Shown piece after piece: positions 1-7,316 of a stretch of 48,236 nucleotides of DNA (its first letter is position 1; every line of letters begins with the position of its first letter). Both the position numbers and the translations under genes were made by a program. The notes beneath the pieces are model-generated. The model had not been told where the DNA came from. It did not search any database and saw nothing but the letters and a program-made list of their open reading frames with translations. The stretch lies in NCBI GenBank assembly GCA_036678685.1, contig JAZIHH010000021.1, positions 1-48,236 of the forward strand, read 5' to 3'. The stretch is from JAZIHH01 sp036678685. Its GTDB lineage: Bacteria; Bacillota; UBA4882; UBA10575.

Positions 1-1
1 C

Positions 2-523
2 ATGAAAAAATACGGGAATTATCAAATCTTCAAACTATTGGTTCTGTTGAATGCCATTTCACTGTTGGCCGGGTGCGGAGGTGGGGGAGGTGGCGGCGGT
101 GGCGGCGCAACCGAAACTGTAACCTTTATTATGCCGAATGTTTACTACGGCAATGACGGTAACAACTACTCGATTCCCACAGGGAAAGTAGTCAAATTCT
201 ATACCCTATCTGACCCCGGGGCACAATCTTTCAGCGCTGATCATGTCTTGAACGGAAAAACTGGTAGTACCAAGATTCAGTGCTCATTGCCGGACTCCCT
301 AATCGGTAAAGATCGTTTTATCTTTGCGGTGATCGAATTGGAGGGAGAGTTTAACCCCCAGGGAAAATCCCAACAAGAAATCGGGGAGGCTGTTGCTGAA
401 GGAAAGATATTGTTGGGTAGAGCCTTAGAAGATCCTCCCAGCCAGAATCCCAAATCATACACCCTTACGCCGGGGGTCGAAATTGGCAACTTTGTCTTTT
501 GGGGTAAAGGCGAAGGCGAATAA
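2..523 (+). CDS. Secreted lipoprotein with poly-Gly linker, function unknown
   Basis: A 173-residue protein whose ATG is at the very edge of the window, so its ribosome binding site is not visible. Residues 1-24 form a signal peptide (Lys-Lys at the start, a hydrophobic core, then LLAG) ending at Cys25, a clear lipobox, so the mature protein should be lipid-anchored. Cys25 is followed directly by ten glycines coded by mixed GGN codons, probably a flexible tether between lipid and domain. The remaining roughly 135 residues are rich in beta-prone stretches and contain no motif I recognise. A good intrinsic terminator follows, so it ends its transcript. I cannot assign a function; cell-envelope location is the only firm statement. 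Confidence 0.75.
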   Translation: MKKYGNYQIFKLLVLLNAISLLAGCGGGGGGGGGGATETVTFIMPNVYYGNDGNNYSIPTGKVVKFYTLSDPGAQSFSADHVLNGKTGSTKIQCSLPDSLIGKDRFIFAVIELEGEFNPQGKSQQEIGEAVAEGKILLGRALEDPPSQNPKSYTLTPGVEIGNFVFWGKGEGE

Positions 524-587
524 GATTGAGAAGTCGCCCTATAACCACTTCTTTCGGGGCAAAGCAAATGTATAATTATTAATATCT

Positions 588-613
588 TCCCTGCATTAGC
601 AGGGATTTTTTTA
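588..613 (+). terminator. Rho-independent terminator after the lipoprotein gene
   Basis: A 7-bp perfect stem (TCCCTGC / GCAGGGA) with the loop ATTA is followed directly by seven T. It lies 65 bases after the stop codon of the lipoprotein gene. Confidence 0.85.
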
Positions 614-881
614 TCCTCATATTTGGAGGTTTAATAGATATAGGAAGGACAAAATTGTCGAGAAAAGAAGGAAATTGGGGGGTTGTGTCATACTATTACG
701 GTACTATTATGGTAAGTACGGCAAAATAATTTTATTTTTTTGGCGTTTAAAGAAAACGACTTTCCCCTGGCCAGTTCAGGCCCGGCCAAGGTAGGGATGA
801 ACAACCGGGGAACGAAAAAACAAAAAACAAAAAGAAAAGAATTAAAAAATAAAACAACGTAAGGTAAACGGGGGGGCTGCC
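614..881 (+). other. AT-rich upstream region of the Crp/Fnr gene
   Basis: No gene is apparent here. The first half is AT-rich and could carry the promoter of the regulator at 882. The stretch from about 815 to 860 is nearly pure A with some G, and a GGGGGG run just before 882 may serve as ribosome binding site. I saw no convincing symmetrical Crp/Fnr operator, though a TTGTG half-site lies near 683. Confidence 0.4.
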
Positions 882-1562
882 ATGAGGGAACACTGCCGGC
901 CGGGCAAACATGGCAATTGCGTAGAAATGGTACCGATTTTCAGCAATTTAAGCCAAGAGGAAAGGCTGGAGATCGCGGCCATCGCCAAGGCCCAAACCTT
1001 TAAAAAAGGCGAACTGGTTTATATGGCCGGTGATGAAGGGGGCACCCTCTATGTCTTGCATAGCGGCCGGGTAAAAATTTACCGCCTCAGTGCCAGCGGT
1101 AAGGAACAGGTGATTAGAGTGATTGAACCCGGCGGGTTTATGGGGGAACTTTCCCTCTTCAGTTCTTTACCCATGACCGACAATGCAGAAGCCTTGGAAG
1201 CCTCCACCATGTGCCTGATTGAAGGGTCAAAGCTGAAGGAATTAATGAAGAAATACCCGTCAATTGCCTTTAAAGTAATGGAAGAGTTAAGCCGGCGCTT
1301 GGAAGAGGCGGAAGCATTAATCGAAACCCTCAATTTAAACACGGTGGAACAACGTTTGGCCCAGGCCTTGTTGGCCATGTCCGGCGGGGAACAAGAAGTT
1401 GAGTTGAGAATAACCAAGGGGGATTTTGCTTCGCAACTGGGGATGAGCCAGGAAACCTTAAGCCGGAAACTGGCCGCCTTCCAGGAGCGGGGGTTCATCG
1501 CCATGAAAGGCCGGAAGATTAAGCTTAAAGACCGGAAAGGGCTGGAGGAACTCGCACGCTGA
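882..1562 (+). CDS. Crp/Fnr-family transcriptional regulator
   Basis: A 226-residue protein of the usual length for the Crp/Fnr family. Residues 20-130 form the cyclic-nucleotide-binding-like beta roll (GTLYVLHSGRVKIYR, then PGGFMGELSLFS). A dimerisation helix follows at about 125-155, and residues 165-226 form a winged helix with recognition sequence GMSQETLSRKLAAFQERGFI. An N-terminal segment carries Cys5, His10 and Cys13 before VPIFSNL, an arrangement seen in Firmicutes Fnr-like regulators that may sense redox state or bind a metal. With only two cysteines visible, a 4Fe-4S cluster is not supported. It is the only gene of its transcription unit, with convergent genes downstream. The signal molecule is unknown. 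Confidence 0.9.
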   Translation: MREHCRPGKHGNCVEMVPIFSNLSQEERLEIAAIAKAQTFKKGELVYMAGDEGGTLYVLHSGRVKIYRLSASGKEQVIRVIEPGGFMGELSLFSSLPMTDNAEALEASTMCLIEGSKLKELMKKYPSIAFKVMEELSRRLEEAEALIETLNLNTVEQRLAQALLAMSGGEQEVELRITKGDFASQLGMSQETLSRKLAAFQERGFIAMKGRKIKLKDRKGLEELAR

Positions 1563-1628
1563 CCGGCTGCGGACGGCGGCCGGCACTGGCAAGCAGTCCG
1601 CCCGCCATCCGCCGTCCTCCGGCCGGTC
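1561..1628. repeat. GC-rich imperfect inverted repeat between convergent genes
   Basis: Left arm 1561-1579 and right arm 1609-1628 are nearly complementary (GACCGGC and GGACGGCGG pair with CCGCCGTCC and GCCGGTC). The structure starts at the stop codon of the Crp/Fnr gene. No T run follows on either strand, so it is not a standard intrinsic terminator. It could still block or stabilise transcripts. Confidence 0.5.
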
Positions 1629-1714
1629 CGGGGCTTGATCCGGCGGCGCGCCGCCCAGGCCATAAGTTGCGGGGGAACCCGGGGGGGAAAGGCCCCGGCG
1701 GGCCCGTCATTATA

Positions 1715-1903
1715 CTAAAGATTACTCTTATAATCCCGGTAGAGATTCTCAATCGACCGGTCATATGTTTTTTCCCCGGCCCTGGAAAAGAAACATCCGG
1801 GAATTTCACCAAATCTCCGGTGATAAGCCACACACTCGCAACACTTGCCGTGCCGCGGACAGGAGTAGGTACAAGTACAATCCGCTTTGGAATCACACGC
1901 CAT
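1715..1903 (-). CDS. Small cysteine-rich protein, DUF6485-like
   Basis: A 62-residue protein read from ATG 1903, chosen because a GGGAGG ribosome binding site lies just upstream at 1911-1916; the frame could extend further but without support. The N-terminal half holds a dense cysteine cluster (DCTCTYSCPRHGKCCECV), then EIPGCFF and a helical tail with TYDRSIENLYRDY. From memory this matches the small DUF6485 proteins of anaerobic bacteria. The six clustered cysteines plus His suggest metal binding, most likely zinc, but no function is known. It lies 107 bases downstream of the TraB-family gene on the same strand and could be co-transcribed with it. Confidence 0.75.
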   Translation of the reverse strand: MACDSKADCTCTYSCPRHGKCCECVAYHRRFGEIPGCFFSRAGEKTYDRSIENLYRDYKSNL

Positions 1904-2010
1904 TTCATAACCTCCCGATTTGCTTGTGGTTAAGAGAAGACCGGTACCGGCCCCGGACAAAATCCGCGCCGGTGACAATGTGCCGCCGGCGATTCCCCCC
2001 GTCCGTCCCC

Positions 2011-2901
2011 TTATAACTGCTTGACCTCGTATCCCCGGTTGCGCAGCAGTTCCACGATGCCCTCTTCTCCCACCAGATGTCCGGCGCCGACGACAATAAA
2101 ACAGGTCTCCGTGCCGTGCAAGTATTCTTCAATTTTCAAAGCCATCTGGCGGTTTCTTTCGAAGTAGATCTTCTCATAAAGTTTATAATAATCCGGTTCT
2201 TCTGTCAACGCCGCAAAGACTAAATCCTGCATCAAACCGGTGTCCCCTCTTTTCCAGGCCTCCACCAGCCGGGGCAGGGTTTCCGCCACGTCCGTGGTTA
2301 ACGTATCCATCAGGTACAGACGTTCCACTTCGGGAGGGAGACTGCTCAGCATGGTAATCTGAAACGCGGCGGACTCCAGTTCCCATATGTTTTTTTCCCC
2401 CGTCGCTTTCTGCATAAAATACAGATCAATGCCAAAGTCGGGGTTGAACCCCAGCTTGATTATGTCCAAAGTGCTCACCAGCGTTGCTAAAAACCAGGGC
2501 CGGAAGACCGCCATTTCCTCGATGGCAATATTGTGTTCGGCTAATTTTCCGGCCAGCATTGCGAATTCGGTTTCCGGCAAAAACTGGTCGATGGTGGCAA
2601 AATTGGGGTTAATGGCGTTTTCCATGATGAGCTTCTCCATTTCCGTTTCTTCGATTAACAGTAGGTTTACCTCCACCACCAACACGGAAGATTTTTCGTA
2701 TGCTTCTTCAATCTTGGGAGCCAGGGGGAAAAGTAGCTCCGTGCCCATATGTAAAGAGCCTAAAAGGTAAGCCAGGCCCGTTTCCGACCGCACTTCCCAG
2801 AGAAAAGATTTGTCCCCTGCCGATTCCCCGGTGAAAAGGACACCGGTGGGGAACGCCAATAATAAAAAAAGCAAACATATTATAAACCCCTTGGTCCGCA
2901 A
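2011..2901 (-). CDS. TraB/GumN-family protein, exported
   Basis: A 296-residue protein. Residues 1-25 are an N-terminal signal or anchor (two basic residues, then LLFLLLAFPTGVLF). The mature part begins like the TraB/GumN family: FLWEVRSETGLAYLLGSLHMG at about 34-54, with the family GS-HMG motif, an EVNL acidic motif near 80, and the C-terminal motif FIVVGAGHLVGEEGIVELL. TraB/GumN proteins are thought to be metal-dependent membrane-associated or secreted peptidases (Tiki-like), though bacterial members are mostly uncharacterised. The gene is divergent from the HyuA-like gene, with about 350 bases between them, and a DUF6485-like gene follows. Family assignment is firm; activity is inference. 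Confidence 0.85.
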   Translation of the reverse strand: MRTKGFIICLLFLLLAFPTGVLFTGESAGDKSFLWEVRSETGLAYLLGSLHMGTELLFPLAPKIEEAYEKSSVLVVEVNLLLIEETEMEKLIMENAINPNFATIDQFLPETEFAMLAGKLAEHNIAIEEMAVFRPWFLATLVSTLDIIKLGFNPDFGIDLYFMQKATGEKNIWELESAAFQITMLSSLPPEVERLYLMDTLTTDVAETLPRLVEAWKRGDTGLMQDLVFAALTEEPDYYKLYEKIYFERNRQMALKIEEYLHGTETCFIVVGAGHLVGEEGIVELLRNRGYEVKQL

Positions 2902-3248
2902 ATCCTTCCGTCTCCCTTCCTTCCCTGCCGGCGAGCAGAACGGTGATACGTCAAGGCAAACGGTTCGCCGCAGAAATAAAATGTTGGCTGGTATTACTAT
3001 ACCATTTTTTACAAATCAAATCAAGAGAATAAGAAGCTTTAGCCCGGCGGGGAGAAGGGACGAAACTGCTTTACGCCCGGCCCGGTGATGATTTTGCGAA
3101 AGGTTTTTCCTCCTGCAGGATCTTGAAGTTTCCCGGAAATTCAGGCGACGGAAGAACGTCGTTGCAACCAGCGCAAAAGTTAGCCGGGACCGGGTTACTC
3201 TCCGGGCGGCGCCGGTCAAGAAGGATTGGGCGGAGAAAAAACGAATTA
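2902..3248. other. Divergent intergenic region, no gene seen
   Basis: This stretch separates the minus-strand TraB gene from the plus-strand HyuA-like gene, so it should hold promoters for both. The part around 2985-3025 is AT-rich. The rest, from about 3040, is GC-rich and has coding-like composition but no supported protein. The HyuA frame stays open back to a TTG at 3123, without a usable ribosome binding site there. Confidence 0.4.
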
Positions 3249-4976
3249 TTGTCATTGGGGCAAATAATTACCGAAACAAAGGATGTTGAGCAAAAAGTGG
3301 CCTATGTGGTTGGGATCGATGTTGGAGGAACCAATACTTACGGTGTTTTGCTTAACGAGGGAACGGTATTAACGACCGCGAAGGCGGCGACGGATCCCGA
3401 TGATTTGCACAGGGGAACCACGCAGGTGCTCGCCGCCATCTTAAAATCACTTCCCCAGGCGGCCGCGGAAGAAATTGAACTCCATCTCAGCACGACCCTT
3501 ACGACCAATGCGATTGTCGAAGGGAAAGGCCTGCCCACCGCGGCCGTTGTCATTCCCGGCCCCGGTCTGCGCTGTGAGGATTGGGGGTTAAACTTTAACC
3601 TCTTTCCGGTAAAGGGCTACATTGATCACCGGGGCAGGGAACAGGCGCCGCTGGATTATGGGCAACTGCGGACGGTGTTAAGCCGGATCAAGCAGTCGGG
3701 TTACCGGGCGGTGGCGGTCATCGGGAAGTTTTCCCCACGGAACCTCCAACATGAACTGGAGATTGAGAAGCTGATTGCCGCCGAATTTCCGGAGTTGTTG
3801 CCGGTAACCTTGGGACACCGCTTGTCGGGGCGGCTGAATTTTCCCCGGCGCATTACCACCGCCGTGCTTAATGCCAGTATCGCCCCTCTCCAGGCCGAGT
3901 TTATCCGGATGGTGCAAGAAGTCAAAGACCGCTACGGTTTGAGCCGGGTTTATTTGTTAAAAGCCGACGGGGGCGGGGTTGACCTCGAGGCTTCGCGCCA
4001 ACGGCCGATTGAAACGATCCTTTCCGGCCCGGCCGCCAGTATGATGGGGGCGCTGGCTTTATCGGAACGGATTGAAAATGCGGTCGTGGTGGATATCGGC
4101 GGGACCACCACCGAAATTTCCCTCTTTTACCGGGGCGAACCCCTGGCCGAGCGCGACGGGGCGGTGATCGCCGGTTATGCCACCTTGGTGCCGGCTTTGT
4201 TCTCCCGTTCCCTGGGGCTGGGCGGGGATAGTGTTGTCGACTTCGACGGCCGGGAGATCACAATCGGTCCCCAACGGGAAGGGAACCCGGTAGCCTTGGG
4301 AGGCCCCCGGCTGACGCCCACCGATGCGGTGGTGGCCCTGGGCGCCGCCGCGATCGGCGAAAAAGAACGCGCCTGGCGGGCCTTGGAAAAGATGGGCGCC
4401 CCTTTTGGCCTTGAACCCCGGGAATTGGCCCGGCGGATTGTGACGGTTTTTGCGGAAAAAGTGGCGGCCGCCATTGACGAGATATATAGTGATCTCAACC
4501 GGAGGCCGATCTATACTGTTTCGCAGGTTCTGGCCGCCGAGCATCTCAAGCCGGACCTGATTATCGGCATGGGCGGACCGGCGGGTTTTTTCCTGCCCCA
4601 CATCGCCCGACAGATGAAATTGTCCTACCGCCTCCTTCCTTATCATGAAGCGGCCAATGCGATTGGGGCCGCCGCCAGCCGCCCCACGGTCTCTGTTACC
4701 CTGCGCGCCGATACGGCCCTGGGGCGGCTGGTTCTTCCGGAACTGGATTATGTGGCAAAAATCTCCCGCCCTTTTTCCTTTAATTTGGCGGCGGCCCGCC
4801 GGGAAGCCGTGGCCGGTACCATTCGTTACGCGCAACGGATGGGGACGCCGGTAACCCCCGGGGAAATTGAAATTACCGAGGAAGAAGTCTTTAATATGGT
4901 GCGCGGTTTTTATACGGTCGGGAAACAATACACCCTGACCGCGCAAGTGAAACCGAAGGTTCAGCGGGTTTCCTAA
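3249..4976 (+). CDS. Hydantoinase/oxoprolinase A-family (HyuA-like) protein
   Basis: An ASKHA-fold protein of the HyuA/acetone carboxylase beta family. The ATP-site signature GIDVGGTNTYGVLL opens the conserved region (codons from about 3309), and the second phosphate motif VVVDIGGTTTEISLF lies in the middle. STTLTTNAIVEGKG and GGDSVVDFDG are also family-typical. The start is uncertain: TTG at 3249 has GGAG 13 bases upstream, while TTG 3255 and GTG 3297 are alternatives, the last giving a start just before the first motif. No HyuB partner is next to it; instead an HDAC-family deacetylase follows after 56 bases, probably co-transcribed. HyuA enzymes use ATP to open cyclic amide or lactam rings. 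The substrate here is unknown. Confidence 0.85.
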   Translation: MSLGQIITETKDVEQKVAYVVGIDVGGTNTYGVLLNEGTVLTTAKAATDPDDLHRGTTQVLAAILKSLPQAAAEEIELHLSTTLTTNAIVEGKGLPTAAVVIPGPGLRCEDWGLNFNLFPVKGYIDHRGREQAPLDYGQLRTVLSRIKQSGYRAVAVIGKFSPRNLQHELEIEKLIAAEFPELLPVTLGHRLSGRLNFPRRITTAVLNASIAPLQAEFIRMVQEVKDRYGLSRVYLLKADGGGVDLEASRQRPIETILSGPAASMMGALALSERIENAVVVDIGGTTTEISLFYRGEPLAERDGAVIAGYATLVPALFSRSLGLGGDSVVDFDGREITIGPQREGNPVALGGPRLTPTDAVVALGAAAIGEKERAWRALEKMGAPFGLEPRELARRIVTVFAEKVAAAIDEIYSDLNRRPIYTVSQVLAAEHLKPDLIIGMGGPAGFFLPHIARQMKLSYRLLPYHEAANAIGAAASRPTVSVTLRADTALGRLVLPELDYVAKISRPFSFNLAAARREAVAGTIRYAQRMGTPVTPGEIEITEEEVFNMVRGFYTVGKQYTLTAQVKPKVQRVS

Positions 4977-5032
4977 AAAATTAAGAACAAAAATCAAGAA
5001 CTACAAGAACTAAAGGATGGAAGGGGAGCAAG

Positions 5033-6349
5033 ATGACCCAGGTCGGTCTGGTTTTTTTCCCTGCTTTTGACTGGGCGATCTCGCCGGATCACCCGGAACG
5101 GGAAGAACGGCTCTTGTACACCAGGGATCAGATCATGGAGGAAGGACTGTTTGATCTTCCGGAGATTATGGAGTTCCGGCCGCGGGTCGCTTCCGTGCAG
5201 GAGATCGCCGGAGCGCAGATTTGTGTGCCGTCCGTGGAGCAAGTGGCGACCAAACCTCATCTCATCGCCGCCGGAGGAACAATCACCGCCGGCGAACTCG
5301 TGCTTAGCGGTAAAACCGGGCGGGCTTTTGCTTTGCTGCGCCCGCCGGGTCACCATAGCATGCGGATTGTTCACGGCGCGCGCGGCTTTTGCACTATTAA
5401 CAACGAAGCGGTGATGATTGAGTACTTACGCCGTCTGAAGGGCGGTAAATTGCGCTGCGCCGTGGTTGACACCGATGCGCACCATGCCGACGGCACGCAG
5501 GATATCTACTATAACGATCCGGATGTTTTGCATATTTCCATCCACCAGGACGGGCGGACCTTATACCCGGGCACGGGCGCCGTAAACGAACTGGGCGGTC
5601 CGGGCGCGTATGGCTTAACCCTTAATGTACCGTTGCCGCCGGGGAGCGGCGACACCGAGCTGTTATATGTCATCGAGCACCTGGTCCTGCCGGTGCTCCG
5701 GGATTTTCAACCCGACCTTATTATTAATGCGGCCGGGCAGGATAATCATTTTACCGACCCCTTAACGAACATGCGGGTCACGGCGCAAGGGTATGCCCGC
5801 CTGACCGAGTTGCTGGCCCCCGATATCGTGGTCTTGCAAGGAGGTTATTCGATTGAAGGGGCCTTGCCCTATGTCAATGTCGGGATCATCCTGGCCTTGG
5901 CCGGGTTGGATTATTCGGGGGTAATCGAACCGGAGAACCAAGAGTTTACTTCCAAGCAGCGGCCGGTCCGGGAAGAAGTGATACGAACCGTGGCCTATCT
6001 GCAAGCGGTCTGGAGTACCCGCGAGGAGCAGGATTTGGACGAAATCTTCGGGGAAAGCGAATATTTTCAACGGCAGCGCTACATCTACTATGATACCGAT
6101 AATATAACCGAGTTCCAGGCGGAAGCGATTAAAAGATGTCCGGCCTGCAGCGGTTTTCGGAAGGTCTACTCGCGGGCGGAACATTACCACGGGCGGGTTA
6201 CCAAGATCGGCGCGGTTTTGCTCCCGTGGCACGCCTGCCTTAGTTGCCGCCGGGCGGCGGAAGAAGCTTACCACCAATTCGCGGCGGAGAAAGAGTTGGA
6301 TCATGTGTACCTTCTGGACCCCATGTCCGGCCTGGAAGAAACGGGGTAA
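5033..6349 (+). CDS. HDAC-family zinc deacetylase with C-terminal Cys-rich extension
   Basis: A 438-residue protein with a good ribosome binding site (GGGGAG) before ATG 5033. Residues 1-300 are a histone deacetylase/acetoin-utilisation/acetylpolyamine amidohydrolase fold: RPPGHHS (catalytic His pair), DTDAHHADGTQ (zinc ligands Asp and His), SIHQDGRTLYPGTG, AAGQDNH (third zinc ligand Asp) and LQGGYS (catalytic Tyr). All key residues are present, so it should be active. Residues from about 320 to 430 form an extra domain with CPAC and CLSC pairs about 36 residues apart, like a zinc ribbon. The same extension occurs as a remnant at 29526-29888. The substrate is likely a small acetylated amine or an acetyl-lysine protein. 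The upstream neighbour is HyuA-like. Confidence 0.92.
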   Translation: MTQVGLVFFPAFDWAISPDHPEREERLLYTRDQIMEEGLFDLPEIMEFRPRVASVQEIAGAQICVPSVEQVATKPHLIAAGGTITAGELVLSGKTGRAFALLRPPGHHSMRIVHGARGFCTINNEAVMIEYLRRLKGGKLRCAVVDTDAHHADGTQDIYYNDPDVLHISIHQDGRTLYPGTGAVNELGGPGAYGLTLNVPLPPGSGDTELLYVIEHLVLPVLRDFQPDLIINAAGQDNHFTDPLTNMRVTAQGYARLTELLAPDIVVLQGGYSIEGALPYVNVGIILALAGLDYSGVIEPENQEFTSKQRPVREEVIRTVAYLQAVWSTREEQDLDEIFGESEYFQRQRYIYYDTDNITEFQAEAIKRCPACSGFRKVYSRAEHYHGRVTKIGAVLLPWHACLSCRRAAEEAYHQFAAEKELDHVYLLDPMSGLEETG

Positions 6350-6366
6350 AATAAGCAAGGGAAAAA

Positions 6367-6395
6367 GAGGAGCCGTCCCGTGGCTTCCTTTTTTT
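6367..6395 (+). terminator. Terminator after the HDAC-family gene
   Basis: A stem of GAGGAGCC against GGCTTCCT with one bulge and loop GTCCCGT is followed by a run of T. It closes the HyuA-like/HDAC transcription unit. Confidence 0.75.
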
Positions 6396-6560
6396 GTTGA
6401 CGCATAAAAAAACAGAGGCAGGACAATTTTACGGGGATAAAGAATTAACAAGTGGCAAATTAGTTTTAGATTTTTGTTATATTTATTATTTATATAAATT
6501 TGACATGTATAAACGGCGGGTGATTAAAAATCATCGGGCCAAAGGGAAGAGGTGACTGGG

Positions 6561-6968
6561 TTGAATAAAAGCGTGGCCGTTAAATGGCTCAAGCAGGCGC
6601 TGCACGATCTGGAAATTGCCGGGAAAAACATTACGATCGGCGGGTATGATACGGCGGCTTTTCTGGCCCACCAGGCCGTGGAGAAACTGCTCAAGTCCCT
6701 TTTTGCCCTCAAAGGCCAGAGAATCCCCAGAACCCACTATGTGGATGTTCTGGCGCGGAGGCTTGGCGTCTTCGAAATCGTGGCTGACGAGATCATTGAC
6801 ATTTCAGCGGATTATACTTTTGCCCGCTACCCGGATGTGGGCGAACACGTGCCCTATGAAGAGTACACCAGGGAGATTGCCGAAGAGAAGGTGGCAAAGG
6901 CCGGGCGGATCTTTGCGCTTCTCCGCGATCGTTACCAGGAATTGTTGGAGAGTGAGGAAGATGGGTGA
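6561..6968 (+). CDS. HEPN-domain protein of a HEPN/MNT pair
   Basis: A 135-residue all-helical protein. TTG 6561 is preferred because GAGGTGA lies 5 bases upstream; GTG 6552 in the same frame is possible. The body matches HEPN proteins: WLKQALHDLEIA, AFLAHQAVEKLLKSLF, then RIPRTH, which satisfies the R-x4-H motif of HEPN ribonucleases, and FARYPD further on. In HepT toxins the motif is R-x4-H-x-Y; here Tyr follows His directly. The next gene, overlapping by 8 bases, is an MNT-type nucleotidyltransferase, the classical partner. HEPN members act as RNA-cleaving toxins, and MNT partners neutralise them by AMPylation. Whether this pair is a toxin-antitoxin system or a housekeeping pair is open. 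Confidence 0.88.
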   Translation: MNKSVAVKWLKQALHDLEIAGKNITIGGYDTAAFLAHQAVEKLLKSLFALKGQRIPRTHYVDVLARRLGVFEIVADEIIDISADYTFARYPDVGEHVPYEEYTREIAEEKVAKAGRIFALLRDRYQELLESEEDG

Positions 6969-7287
6969 TCTTTGGCTGCAACGGTTCAAAGAAGAAGTGT
7001 TGCCGCAGATTGTAGCGGAGTTTTCTCCCCGGATGGTCCTGCTTTTCGGTTCCCGGGTGCGAGGGGACGCCGACGAGGACGCCGATATTGACGTTGTGAT
7101 TGTCTCCGAGGCCTTTGCCGGGATTCCCTTTGTAAAACGCATGCCGGAAGTGCTGAAAAATATCAGGTTTGAGAAGCATATTGACGTCGTTTGTTATCTG
7201 CCCGACGAGTTTGAACGGATCAAACCGAATTCCGCTATTTTGCAGGATGCCCTGGAATACGGGGAAGTGATCAAATTTCAAAGATAA
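6961..7287 (+). CDS. MNT-type minimal nucleotidyltransferase
   Basis: A 108-residue protein starting at ATG 6961, inside the end of the HEPN gene, in the +1 frame. The nucleotidyltransferase signature is complete: LLFGSRVRGDADEDADIDVVIV, giving GSR-x-RG and the metal-binding Asp-x-Asp pair (DID). A longer open frame reaches back into the HEPN gene but only as an overlap shadow. Length and layout match MntA/HI0073-type proteins, which transfer AMP to a tyrosine of the HEPN partner and so act as antitoxin. The 8-base overlap implies translational coupling and about equal amounts of both proteins. Confidence 0.88.
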   Translation: MGDLWLQRFKEEVLPQIVAEFSPRMVLLFGSRVRGDADEDADIDVVIVSEAFAGIPFVKRMPEVLKNIRFEKHIDVVCYLPDEFERIKPNSAILQDALEYGEVIKFQR

Positions 7288-7316
7288 AATTATCCCATAA
7301 TACTGAGGAGACACAA

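Noticed and set aside
3123..3248. Extension of the HyuA-like protein to TTG 3123
   Set aside because: No usable ribosome binding site (AGGA only two bases before), and the added 42 residues are Arg- and Gly-rich without family likeness.
6616..6960. Longer frame of the MNT gene reaching back through the HEPN gene
   Set aside because: It is the HEPN gene read in another frame; ATG 6961 gives a protein of exactly the family length.
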